This document shows positions 17,989 to 28,300 of a DNA stretch of 64,000 nt, one piece after another; position 1 is the stretch's first letter, and each line of letters starts with the position of its first letter. Both the position numbers and the translations under genes were made by a program. The stretch is from an uncultured Succiniclasticum sp. (GTDB taxonomy: Bacteria > Bacillota > Negativicutes > Acidaminococcales > Acidaminococcaceae): positions 124,001-188,000 of the forward strand of contig UQUU01000001.1 in NCBI GenBank assembly GCA_900544275.1, written 5' to 3'. The notes beneath the pieces are model-generated. The model did no database searches, had not been told where the DNA came from, and saw only the letters and a program-made list of their open reading frames with translations.

Positions 17989-18048
17989 TTATCCCCCACT
18001 TTATCTACCACCTACATTGTATCACATGTGGGAGATAAAGTGGGGGAT
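17989..18048 (-). promoter_or_regulatory. Operator-like 21-bp inverted repeat around the -10 box
   Basis: The arms 17991-18011 and 18028-18048 match in 20 of 21 positions (core CCCCCACTTTATCT). The 16-base loop holds TACAAT, an extended -10 (TGATACAAT on the minus strand), so transcription likely starts inside the proximal arm and the structure should act as DNA rather than as an RNA hairpin. The proximal arm also carries the ribosome binding site. A third copy lies inside the gene at 16795-16817. Confidence 0.75.
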
Positions 18049-18084
18049 AAATTTATATTTTATAAAATTTAATCTATCTTTTCC

Positions 18085-18900
18085 TCAAACGATGCGCCCT
18101 GCTCCCCAGCGCAAAAATGCCATCAATGCCAGCATCACAAAAGCAAAGGTAAACGCAGCACCGTCATTGGCGGAATAACACAGACAATGCATCCTTGTAC
18201 GCCCCTCGCCCCCTTTATAGCAACGGGCTTCCATGGCAATCGCCAAATCGTCTGCCCGGCGAAAGGCGCTGATAAACAAAGGGATTAATATAGGAAGCAT
18301 ATTTCTTGCCCGCTGCAGCAGGTTACCGCTGGAAAAATCGGCCCCACGCGCGGTCTGCGCCTTAATGATCCGATCCGTTTCTTCCAATAATGTAGGGATA
18401 AAACGCAGCGCGATGGTCATCATCATAGCCAGCTCGTGAGCCGGTACGCCGATCCTTTTAAAAGGCCGCAGCAGCGATTCGATCCCATCGGTCAACACGA
18501 TCGGCGACGTAGTGAAAGTAAGAATGGAAGAAAGCATGAGCAGGAGGATCAGCCGCATAGACATCTTCACGCCCATTTGCAGCCCCTCTTCCGTCACCCG
18601 GATAAATTTCCATTGATACAGTATCTGCTCTCCCTGACCCAGAAAAATGTGCATAGCCAAAGTCAGCAGAATGATAAAAAGCAACGGTTTGACCGATTTG
18701 AGCACCAGCAAGAACGGCAGACGGGCCAGCGCCACAATAAAAAGAACCATGCCACAAAGCACGGCATACGCTACTGCGCTCTGCGCCAGGAAAATCGCGG
18801 TGATTAAAAGCAGCGTCACCAGGATTTTAGTTCGGGGATCCAGTTTGTGAACAAAACTGTTGCCGGGATAATACTGTCCTAACGTAATGTTCCCTAACAT
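18085..18900 (-). CDS. ecfT: Energy-coupling factor transporter transmembrane protein EcfT
   Basis: 271 residues with several hydrophobic segments. It opens with the family signature GQYYPGNSFVHKLDPRTKI and carries an ARGADF coupling motif (near residue 185) in the cytoplasmic part that contacts the ATPases. Its start abuts the ecfA2 stop without a gap. EcfT joins EcfA1/EcfA2 with exchangeable substrate-binding S components to import vitamins or metals; no S component is encoded here, so the module is the shared group II type. Confidence 0.95.
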   Translation of the reverse strand: MLGNITLGQYYPGNSFVHKLDPRTKILVTLLLITAIFLAQSAVAYAVLCGMVLFIVALARLPFLLVLKSVKPLLFIILLTLAMHIFLGQGEQILYQWKFIRVTEEGLQMGVKMSMRLILLLMLSSILTFTTSPIVLTDGIESLLRPFKRIGVPAHELAMMMTIALRFIPTLLEETDRIIKAQTARGADFSSGNLLQRARNMLPILIPLFISAFRRADDLAIAMEARCYKGGEGRTRMHCLCYSANDGAAFTFAFVMLALMAFLRWGAGRIV

Positions 18901-19758
18901 TTATTTCCATCCCTTCCGCTTTTTCACTTCCGTCAGCAACACTTTTGCATCCGTGATTTCCTGAGGCAGCCGCAAGCCCCTGGCCCGCAGCGCATCCGCC
19001 AACTTATACACCTCCGGAATATCCATTCCGACATCCAGCAGTTTCTTTTTTTCTTTCAGAAAAATTTCTCCCGGTTTGCCATCCAAAATAATCCTGCCAT
19101 CAGAAACGACCAGCAGCCGGTTCGCAAAACGGGCAGCCTCTTCCATACTGTGTGTGACCATAATAATACCGATTTTGCGCTTTTTATATAACGCCATGAT
19201 TTCTTCAAAAATAGCTTCCCGGACACCGGGGTCTAACCCGGCAGACGGCTCATCCAGAATCAGATAATCCGGATTCATGGCCACTACTCCGGCCATAGCC
19301 ACACGCCGCATCTGCCCCCCGGAAAGCGAAAAAGGAGAACGCCCGGCAAAGGTCTCAAAATCCAGGCCGACAAACCGCATGGCGTCTGTCACCCGCTCTT
19401 TAATTTCCTCATAGGGCAAACCCATATTTTTCGGTCCGAAGGCAATATCTTCATACACCGTTTCGGCAAAAAGCTGTTGCTCCGGATACTGAAATACCAT
19501 GCCAATTTTATTACGAGCGGATCTGGCCTCCTTTGTTTTTCCGGCCAGATCCACGCCGTCCAAAGACACCTGTCCCTTAGTCGGATGCAGTAAGCCGTTG
19601 AAATGTTGTACTAACGTCGATTTCCCGCTGCCGGTATGTCCGATCACAGCGATAAACTCCCCTTTTTTAATCTCCAGGAAGATCTCTTTCAGCGCCTCTT
19701 TTTCATAAGGAGCGCCGGGCATATAGGTATAAGAGATATGGTCCACTTTTATTGACAT
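18901..19758 (-). CDS. ecfA2: Energy-coupling factor ATPase EcfA2
   Basis: 285 residues, an ABC ATPase of the ECF module. It shows Walker A GHTGSGKST (40-48), signature LSGGQMRRVA, and Walker B YLILDEPSAGLD. It overlaps the ecfA1 end by ten bases and is followed immediately by ecfT, so the three are made together. Confidence 0.95.
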   Translation of the reverse strand: MSIKVDHISYTYMPGAPYEKEALKEIFLEIKKGEFIAVIGHTGSGKSTLVQHFNGLLHPTKGQVSLDGVDLAGKTKEARSARNKIGMVFQYPEQQLFAETVYEDIAFGPKNMGLPYEEIKERVTDAMRFVGLDFETFAGRSPFSLSGGQMRRVAMAGVVAMNPDYLILDEPSAGLDPGVREAIFEEIMALYKKRKIGIIMVTHSMEEAARFANRLLVVSDGRIILDGKPGEIFLKEKKKLLDVGMDIPEVYKLADALRARGLRLPQEITDAKVLLTEVKKRKGWK

Positions 19759-20582
19759 AATGCGTCTGCCAGCTCCTCATTTGTGATGATATCCGGCGCC
19801 AGACCGGCCCCGCTTTTGCGCAACTCAAAGGCAATTTTGGCCGCCAAAGGCGCTTCCAGACCCAGCTTTTCCAGTTTATCCACTTGCGCAAACACTTCTC
19901 TCGGCGACCCCTGAAACGCAATCTTCCCCTGATCCATCACGATGACACGGTCCGCTGCCATCGCCTCGGACATGTAGTGCGTAATATAGACTACCGTAAT
20001 ATGCCGCTCCTTATTTAAACGCTGCATCGTCGACATAATTTCTTTTCTTCCACGAGGGTCCAACATAGCCGTCGGTTCATCCAAAATAATGCAGTCAGAC
20101 CCTAAAGCCAAAGTCCCGGCAATCGCGATCCGCTGCTTTTGCCCCCCTGACAGAAGATGTGGCGCATGCGTCTTGTATTCCAACATCCCTACGGCCTTTA
20201 ACGCTTCTTCCACCCGAGTGCGGATCTCTTCCGTAGGAACGCCTATATTTTCCGGCCCGAAAGCCACATCTTCTTCCACCACCGCCGCCACGATCTGGTT
20301 ATCCGGATTTTGAAACACCATCCCCGCATTCTGCCGGATCAGCCAGATCTTTGATTCATCTGCCGTATCCATGCCATTGACAAGGCAAGTGCCTTCGGTA
20401 GGCATTAGCAGCGCATTAATATGCCTTGCCAGGGTGCTTTTACCACTGCCGTTAGCGCCGATCACAGCGACAAATTCTCCTGCTTCTATTGTCAAATTGA
20501 TATGGCTGAGAGCGGTCACCTTTTGCTCTCCGCCCATACCATAGACATGACTCATCTCCTGTAATGCAATCATCGGTTCCAT
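19749..20582 (-). CDS. ecfA1: Energy-coupling factor ATPase EcfA1
   Basis: 277 residues, the first gene of the ECF operon, with Walker A GANGSGKST (42-50), signature LSGGQKQRIA and Walker B CIILDEPTAMLD. In many Firmicutes it directly follows rplQ; here about 14 kb of other genes lie between, and it has its own promoter and a long structured leader. Confidence 0.95.
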   Translation of the reverse strand: MEPMIALQEMSHVYGMGGEQKVTALSHINLTIEAGEFVAVIGANGSGKSTLARHINALLMPTEGTCLVNGMDTADESKIWLIRQNAGMVFQNPDNQIVAAVVEEDVAFGPENIGVPTEEIRTRVEEALKAVGMLEYKTHAPHLLSGGQKQRIAIAGTLALGSDCIILDEPTAMLDPRGRKEIMSTMQRLNKERHITVVYITHYMSEAMAADRVIVMDQGKIAFQGSPREVFAQVDKLEKLGLEAPLAAKIAFELRKSGAGLAPDIITNEELADALCQ

Positions 20583-20767
20583 TCTGACCCCCGCACCGAC
20601 AGGTGCTTTGCTTTTTTGCTATAAAGTATCTGCCAACAGAATGATCTGCTGACAGGTTTTACCCTTGCTAAACCCTTTCAGTCAAGTCTTCCGTGTTTCA
20701 TTTTGCTGCCATAGTTAAATGTAAATGCAGCAAAGATACAGTCTGGGGAAAACCTGCTGAAATCAAT
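20583..20767 (-). ncRNA. Structured 5-prime leader of ecfA1, candidate cis-regulatory RNA
   Basis: About 185 bases between promoter and start codon can fold in two competing ways. Fold one: CAGGTTTT (20749-20756 on the minus strand) with AAAACCTG (20653-20660), enclosing a perfect 8-bp stem TTTGCTGC/GCAGCAAA (20702-20709 with 20727-20734). Fold two: a 10-bp stem of 20630-20639 with 20646-20655, which shares three bases with fold one. A small GCACC/GGTGC hairpin sits next to the ribosome binding site. I recognise no known riboswitch class. Confidence 0.45.
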
Positions 20768-20773
20768 AGTTAT

Positions 20774-20802
20774 ATTATATAATTCCCCCGGGAAAACGTC
20801 AA
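20774..20802 (-). promoter_or_regulatory. Promoter of the ecfA1-ecfA2-ecfT operon
   Basis: TTGACG (20797-20802) and a perfect TATAAT (20774-20779) with a 17-base spacer on the minus strand. Confidence 0.85.
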
Positions 20803-20840
20803 CTGAATAAAGCTGCGAGTTAACCTTTCCCTCAGATACT

Positions 20841-21047
20841 CTATCTGTTTATCAGTAACTTTATCCTTGTGCGACTTATCTCTCCCGCCTCCACAAGAAG
20901 ATTTAACGTACTATAGACAGTTTCATATCTAGCTATATCCAAAATTTCACCCGTGACCGACATTTCCCCTTCTTTAATTTGGGAACAGAATATCCTGACC
21001 GAACAGCAACCAAAAAGAACAGAATATTTAATACACTCAATATTCAT
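20841..21047 (-). pseudogene. Possible remnant of a Fur-family regulator
   Basis: A 68-codon frame whose second half contains ARYETVYSTLNLLVEAGEI, close to the recognition-helix region of Fur/PerR proteins (typically TVYRTLNLLVEAGLI). The rest of the DNA-binding domain and the whole metal-binding domain are missing, and no ribosome binding site precedes it. It overlaps the probable promoter region of the divergent YhcG gene. The resemblance is short, so chance is possible. Confidence 0.35.
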
Positions 21048-21049
21048 GG

Positions 21050-21055
21050 TATAAT
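21050..21055 (+). promoter_or_regulatory. Extended -10 box for the YhcG-type nuclease gene
   Basis: TGGTATAAT ends 36 bases before the ATG; the -35 region is weak. Confidence 0.5.
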
Positions 21056-21091
21056 AATTAAAATCTTAGCACATAAAGAGGTGGTAACTAT

Positions 21092-22117
21092 ATGAATAAT
21101 GAAATAGATAAAATTCATAAAGATGCTTATAGCAGCATTAAAGAATTGATGGATAACGCAAGGAACAACGTTGCAAGAGAAGTTAATAATATCCTCATTC
21201 AAACTTACTGGGAGATTGGGCGGATTATCGTAGAAGAAGAACAGGGGAATTCCGATAGGGCTGAGTATGGAAAACAGTTAGTATCAGACTTATCAAAAAA
21301 ACTCACAAAAGAGTATGGCAAGGGATTTTCAAAATCTAACTTGTTTAATATGAGAAATTTCTATTTGAGTTTTCCAATTTCCCAGACGGTGTCTGGAAAA
21401 TTAAGTTGGTCGCATTATTGTGAATTACTTTCCATAAGCGATAAGCAGAAAAGAAGTTTTTATGAGAAAGAAACGATCAATGCAAATTGGTCTGTAAGAG
21501 AGTTAAAAAGACAGATAAAAACATCACTTTTTGAAAGACTTTTACTTTCATCCGGATATGAAAATAAGAAAAAGGTATTAAATCTGGCTTTTAAGGGAAA
21601 TGAAATAAATAAGGCAAGTGATGTTGTAAAGGATCCCTACGTATTTGAGTTTTTAGGCATACCCGAAGAAAAAGCGGTAATGGAAAGTGATTTAGAAAAA
21701 GCCTTAATAACTCATATTGAAAAATTCTTACTTGAACTTGGAAAAGGCTTTATGTATGTAGGTTCACAACAACGAGTGACTCTTGGAAATACTCATTATT
21801 ATGTTGATATGGTATTTTACAATAAGATACTTAGAAGCTATGTTTTGATTGAGCTAAAAACAGGAAAGCTAATGCCGGAAGCAATCGGACAAATCAATAT
21901 GTATCTCAACTACTACAAGACGGAAGTTAATGATGATACGGATAATGAACCGATTGGAATTATCCTTTGTACCGATAAGGACAGTATACAGGCAGAATAT
22001 GCACTTGGCAGTTTGTCCAATAAAATATTCGCTTCTAAATATACCTTATATATTCCGGATAGAGAGCAATTAGAAGAACAAGTTGAAAGAGTTTTAAGGA
22101 ATTACAAGGAAAAATAA
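21092..22117 (+). CDS. YhcG/DUF1016-type PD-(D/E)XK nuclease
   Basis: 341 residues, full length for the family. The N-terminal part is the DUF1016 helical domain (TYWEIGRIIVEEEQG, LSWSHYCELL, NWSVRELKRQI). The C-terminal part is a PD-(D/E)XK nuclease with D239 in YYVDMVFY, E254-L-K256 in LIELKTGK and Q268. AAAGAGGTGG precedes the start. Family members occur near restriction and other defence genes and as orphans; here no partner lies beside it. It is the only plus-strand gene between 11.8 and 64 kb and is A+T-rich, which fits acquisition. Role uncertain. Confidence 0.88.
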   Translation: MNNEIDKIHKDAYSSIKELMDNARNNVAREVNNILIQTYWEIGRIIVEEEQGNSDRAEYGKQLVSDLSKKLTKEYGKGFSKSNLFNMRNFYLSFPISQTVSGKLSWSHYCELLSISDKQKRSFYEKETINANWSVRELKRQIKTSLFERLLLSSGYENKKKVLNLAFKGNEINKASDVVKDPYVFEFLGIPEEKAVMESDLEKALITHIEKFLLELGKGFMYVGSQQRVTLGNTHYYVDMVFYNKILRSYVLIELKTGKLMPEAIGQINMYLNYYKTEVNDDTDNEPIGIILCTDKDSIQAEYALGSLSNKIFASKYTLYIPDREQLEEQVERVLRNYKEK

Positions 22118-22178
22118 AAATATTTTTAGAGTTGGAACCTGTAGACCAACCGCCGGATAACATTTTGTACTTGGAAAC

Positions 22179-22248
22179 AAAAAGAAACTGCGCGGAAGGA
22201 AGAAAGCATGTAATTACTACACTTTCTCCTTCTTTGCAGTTTCTTTTT
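22179..22248. terminator. Long bidirectional terminator between convergent genes
   Basis: AAAAAGAAACTGC at 22179 pairs with GCAGTTTCTTTTT ending at 22248, and the inner bases extend the stem to about 25 pairs with a short internal loop. T runs lie on both strands, so it can serve the YhcG-type gene and the autotransporter. Confidence 0.8.
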
Positions 22249-22310
22249 ATGAAACACGGCCCGCACAAGGGAGGCTCCTTTCGGCGCCGGTATTTCTTAT
22301 GCCGTTCTTA

Positions 22311-25300
22311 TCAGAAGCTGAAGCGCACGCCGGCGTCTACTCGCCATTTGTTGGAAAGATCCGCGCCAAAGTTTCTCGTATACGTGCCGTACAGGTACGT
22401 ATCCTTATTCATCTGCCAGCTGCCGCCCAGTTCCAGGTCGACCCACGTGTCTTTCAGGTCGACTTCCGTACTGCTGGTCGGTTCACCGGCCGCGCTGAAC
22501 GTGCTGCGAATCGTGCCCCCGAATTCGTGGGCCAGGGCCACCTTCGCAAACAGGTTGCTGGTAGCCGTTTCACAGCCGATGCCTAAGCCCAGACGACCGA
22601 TCACGCTGTTGATGCCGTCCTGCTGTACATGCATCTTCTTGCCGCCCGCATAGTCGCTCACCGCATCGTAATCTTTTCCGTTCAGGTGACCGGCGGTCAG
22701 TTCAAGGCTCGGATCAAAGTAGAATCCGTTCGCCTGCACAAACCGTTTCCCATACTCCGCGCTGAAGGACAGGCCCCAGGTCTTGTAGTTGCCATCCAGT
22801 TTATGGTGCATTTCATTGTACACCGTGTAATCGTTCTTCACCTGACTGCCACGGACAATCAAATCTACATACTGCCCGTCCTTGCTCTGTCTGGTGCCGT
22901 ACAGGGCCAGACTGCCCAGTTTTTCCTTGCCCGTACCGGTCGCATAGGTATCATTGCCTGTGCCGTAATCCAGCGCCGCGCCTACCAGCCAGTCGCCCAC
23001 TTTCTTATCATAGCCCACCTGCGCGATATTGTAGGTCTGCTTAAAGTAGGCTTTCTGCTGATCCAGTTTGTTCTTGCCGCCCAGGTAGCGAGCCCAGATG
23101 CCGTTTTCTTCTTTCCCCAGACGTACATCGCCCATGCGCCGCTGCAGGTCGTTGTTATTGCTTCTCCACAGCAGAGCAGCCGCCGTCATAGCCGATTTGG
23201 AACCACGCATCATGACGGTTTCTTTATCGCCATGAATGATTGGCGGGTTGGGATCCGGGTTAGGATTCGGATTCGGGTTCGGGTTCGGATTGGGATTCGG
23301 GTTGGGATCCGGATTGGGATTCGGGTTCGGATTCGGGTTCGGGTTCGGATTGGGATTGGGATTCGGATCCGGATTGGGATTTGGGTTCGGGTTCGGATTG
23401 GGGTTCGGGTTCGGATTGGGGTTCGGGTTCGGATTCGGGTTCGGATCCGGGTTCGGATTCGGATTCGGGTTGGGATTGGGATTCGGGTTCGGGTCCGGAT
23501 TCGGGTTCGGATTGGGGTTCGGGTTGGGATCCACCGCCGGGGTATACAGATACTGCCCCTGTCCGTTCGCATCCTTATAGGTCATGTTCTCAATCCGTTT
23601 GCTGGCGGACTGGGCTGTCAGACCCTCCGCAATTTCCACTTTGCCCTTCAGGTTCTTTTCACCATCTTTATACGCCGTGTAATACAGCTTATTGGCCAGT
23701 TTGTTCAGCGTCTCGTTCACCAGGTTCTTGTCCGCCGCTTTTTCCGAAGCCATGTTCAGACCCGTGTTGTCGGTCAACAGCCTTACTTGGGAACCGGCTT
23801 TCGCTTTAGCAATATAGAAATCATTGCCTTGCATCGTGGTCGGGCTGGCGCTGTCATGGGCATAAATCAGGGTCAGTTTGCCTTCATATTCTTTCACTTC
23901 GGTCTTACCTGCCCCGGATTTCGTCATATCCACGACTCCGTTGCCCGAAAGCAGTCTCACCTTGCTTGCGCCGGTATTCTTCCAGTTTCCTCCCAACACG
24001 ACTGCCGTATTTTCGTTGCCGCTCTTTCCTGTCCAGGAAGCTTTGTCTTCCAATCGCAGGTCAACCGCGCCTTGCCCCGTAATATCGCCTGTCAAGGTCG
24101 CTTTTTCTCCTGTCAGGGTGACTCCCACGGAAGATGCCTTCCCTGCTTCGATCCCCTGCAGCGCTGCCTGCTTGCCGGACGCGCTCGTAAGGGTCAGCGT
24201 CCCGCCATGATCCGCTTGCAGCTTCTTGATATTGTATGTGCCGCCGTGCAGGGTTATGGTGCTGCCGGCTCCGTCAGAGGCGACAAGGTCACTGTCTGCC
24301 TTGCCACCGGTCAAAGTAATCGTACCTTGGTTGGCGCTAAGGTTGCCCGAAACCGTGCCTCCATTGAGCGTCACCTTACCGCCGTTCCGGCTGTCTACGG
24401 CATCCGTCGCGGTGATCGTCGAAGGCCCGTTTAAGGTGACCACACCATTGTCAGACGCTTGAATCCCCGTCTTGCCGGACAGTTTCGTACGGCCGTTCAC
24501 AGCGATTGTACCTGTATTGGCGCTGATTGCTGTTCCTGCTGACGCGTTAGCTTCCAGTTCCTGTGCCGTCACCGTCACGTTATGCCCGTTCGCCGTGATA
24601 CCGGCGTCTTTGGCCGTAAGAAGCAGTTTCCCTTTCGCGTTGATCACGATATCTTTGATGCCGGCGGACACTGTTGTATCCGCTTTCACTTCCGCCGGAT
24701 CTTTGGTAAAGCGATAGATATCCTCTTGCGCTTTATAGATGCCTGCCATGGTGTAGGCTTCTTCTGAAGGCGCCGTCCCATCGATCCCTTCCAGCATCGG
24801 GTTGGTCACCTGTTCATCCGGAATATCCACCGCCGGGGTATACAGGTACTGCCCCTGTCCGTCCGCATCCTTATAGGTCATGTTCTCAATCCGTTTGCTG
24901 ACCGACTGCGCCGTTAACCCTTCCGCGATCTCTACCTTGCCGCTCAGATTCTTCTCGCCGTCTTTATAGGCCGTGTAGTACAGCTTATTGGCCAGTTTGT
25001 TCAACGTACCGCTTACCAGATTCTTATCGGCAGCCTTAGTGGATGCAGTATTTAATCCTGCATTGTCCGTGCGAAGTGTGATGCCCGAATTGGCGGCCGC
25101 CTTTTCAATCTTGAAGTCGCCGCCCTTCATCACCAGACCTTCGTTCGGATCGGCAGGCGCAACGGTGTCATGTTCGTAAATCACGGTTGTGTAACCACTG
25201 TAATCTCCCACACTGATCGGGTTCTTTTCCTTCTGCAAAATTACGCCCGCATGAGCCGTATCGCTGCCACCGTACAGCGCAGAAATACGACTTCCGTTCC

Positions 25301-28300
25301 AGATTGAAGATGACAGATGTTTACCTGTCGCCGCAGTCTTTTCGTGGGTCCAGGCGGCTCCATTTGCCAGCCACAGACTCACTTCGCCGCTGTCATAATC
25401 TGTTTTATCGTCTACATAATCAGTGATTCCTTTCCAAGTGGAATCGGCAGTATTCAAGCCGAGGAAAACCCGACCAACCTTACCACCCGTCTTACGGGAT
25501 TTTTGCGTCTTGATATCCCCCAAGATCTCCACTTTATTACCCAGTGCCGCCGTATTATCGTCCTGCATATTTATAGAAATACTGCTGTCGGCGCTCACGG
25601 AATTTTCCGCAACCAGCGCCTTGTGGTACTTAGAAGTATCCGTATCAGTAACGATTCGGCCGCCGGAAATTCTGGCAATACCGCCTATAGCTTTAACGCC
25701 GATGCCTTTTAAATTAATATCCACTCCATCCGTTACTTCTACTACAGCACCGTTGCCGCCGGCATGAACGCCAACCGCTCCCTGCTGCATGGTGTCTTTG
25801 GTCGCTTTCACAGACTGATCTATTTTCAGGCTCTTGAGCGAGATCGTATCTCCCGGATTCGTGGTCTTCACCCCGGCTGCCATTCGGGAACCTTCCACCT
25901 TATCGATTACAATATCATGGTCAATGGCAACTGTCCCTTTGCCCCTTGTCATGATACCGGCTCCTTCGCCGGCCGTCAGGGCAGTAATATGAATAGCTGA
26001 ACCCGCTTTGCCATTACTAAACCGTAAATTCTTAGCATCCGCCATAATGCCTGCTGTTTTTACAATTTCATCACCTGCATTGGCAGACAAGGTCAGGGCA
26101 TGACCTTTCATATCCACAAGCATATCTTTTTCAGACGTACTGTTATAGGCTGCGGCTACAAATTTTTTATTATAGGAGCCTACCGCGTCGGCAATGGTCG
26201 CCTTGGCCACACGATCTTTACCGAAAACTTCCGGTGTTTTTATCGGTCCGTCCGTCGGTTCATCCACCTCCGGCGTATACAGATACTGCCCCTGTCCATC
26301 CGCCTCCTTGTAGGTGATGTTCTCAATTCGCCGGCTGGCGGACTGGGCTGTCAGCCCTTCCGCGATTTCCACCTTACCGGTCAGGTTCTTTTCGCCGTCT
26401 TTATAGGCGGTATAGTACAGCTTATTGGCCAGTTTGTTCAGCGTACCGCTTACCAGATTCTTATCTGCGGCCTTAGTGGATGCGGTGTTTAAGCCCGCAT
26501 TGTCGGTGCGGAGTGTGATTCCCGAATTGGCAGCGGCCTTTTCAACCTTGAAATCGCCGCCCTTCATGGACAGACCTTCATTCGGATCGGCAGGTACAGC
26601 GGTATCATGTTCGTAAATCACCATTGTGTTGCCGCTGTATGTGTTAACATAAATAGGCTTTGCATCTTTTTGATAAATAACTGATTTCTTCGCCTCTCCA
26701 TCATCTCCATGGAAATGTGCGATTTGACTGCCAATGAACTCTGCGCTTGGCCTATTGACAGTCGTTCCGTGAGATTGCCGCTCATTTGTCCATGCCGCGC
26801 CGTTTTGCAGCCAGAGATTAAACTCACCTACATCATATACAGTGTTTCCTCCGGAACCATAATCAGATGTATACTGGTCATAGACCGCAGCGCCCTTCCA
26901 CGAAGACTGGGCATCTGTCAGAGCCACATTCAGCTTACCTGCATTTTTCCAATCTACCAGTTGTCCGCCACTGTATTCAATGACTTTCTTTCCATACTGC
27001 CCTGTCGCAAAGAGGTCACCGATGATTTTGGTAGTAGTGTGCCCCGCCTTATCACCGTCCATATTAATATTAATCATGCCTTTGTCTACGCGGGCCGCAT
27101 AATAATTGCGGGATTTATCCGCATCTTCTGCTGCTGTGATCGTACCGCCGCCAACAGAAATCACCGTATCGGCGCCTACGGTTTTTAAAGCACTTCCTTT
27201 TACGCCGCTGATCGATACCGGACCGGTAACGGTTATTTTAGACCTTTCACCGGTAACGGCAATACCGGACGCATTGATGCCGGCACCTTTTCCTCTTTCG
27301 CCATATACCTCTGTAATTTTCAGATTGCCCTCAATTAACGCCTCGCTGTCTTTCCCTTGGAAAGCTATGCCTGTAGCAACATCACCTTTTGTTACCACTT
27401 TAGTGATTTCTACATTTCCTTTAATATTCAGATGGGCATTCCCATCAAGGTAAATACCATTGGCACCACGCGTATCTGTATTTGTACCTTCAATCACTAC
27501 GTTTTCTGCATTACTTTTGTTTACGTTAATATACTGGTTATTGCCAACATAAACAGCAGCCGCAATCTTACCGGCGCTGTTAGCCTTCAGGTGCAGGTCA
27601 TGACCGCCCAGGTTGACAACCATGGGATTCTGTTTAGAAGTGTTTCTTTCACTATACAATGTGCTGACAAATCTGCCGCTGGCTGCATTCGGCTCTGTCC
27701 ATACCACATGAACGCTTCCGTCTGCTTCTGCTTTTCGCGTCACATCAATATCTTCCGAAGTCGTGATCGGACCGGTCTTTTTATCCACTGCCGGGGTATA
27801 CAGGTACTGTCCCTGTCCGTCCGCGTCCTTATAGGTCATGTTCTCAATTCTCCGGCTGGCGGACTGCGCTGTCAGCCCTTCCGCGATCTCTACCTTCCCG
27901 GTCAGGTTCTTTTCGCCATTCTTATAGGCAGTGTAGAAGAGTTTGTTGGCCAGCTTGTTCAGCGTGCCGCTCACCAGGTTCTTATCTGCGACCTTAGTGG
28001 ATACGGTGTTTAATCCCGCATTGTCGGTGCGGAGCGTGATCCCGGAGCCCGCAGCCGCTTTGCCGATCCTGAAATCGCCGCCCTTGATGGTCAGGCCGGT
28101 ATTCGGATCCGCCGGAGCCGCGGTTTCATGCTCATAAATCACCATTGTGTTGCCGCTGTAGGTATCGACAGTGATCGGATTGGCCTCCTTCTGCACGATC
28201 ACACCGGCATGGGCCGCATCGCTGCCGCCAGTCAAAGCCGTTACATAACTGCCCTTAAAGCCATTGGTAACACTTCCATAGGCTTCGTTCGTCCATACCG

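Noticed and set aside
23236..23580. Glycine-phenylalanine repeat protein or CRISPR-like array
   Set aside because: The period is six bases with no spacers, and the minus-strand reading gives a standard autotransporter linker.
22629..24434. Plus-strand frame of 601 codons opposite the autotransporter barrel and linker
   Set aside because: Its repetitive arginine/glycine part is only the complement of the PN linker hexamers.
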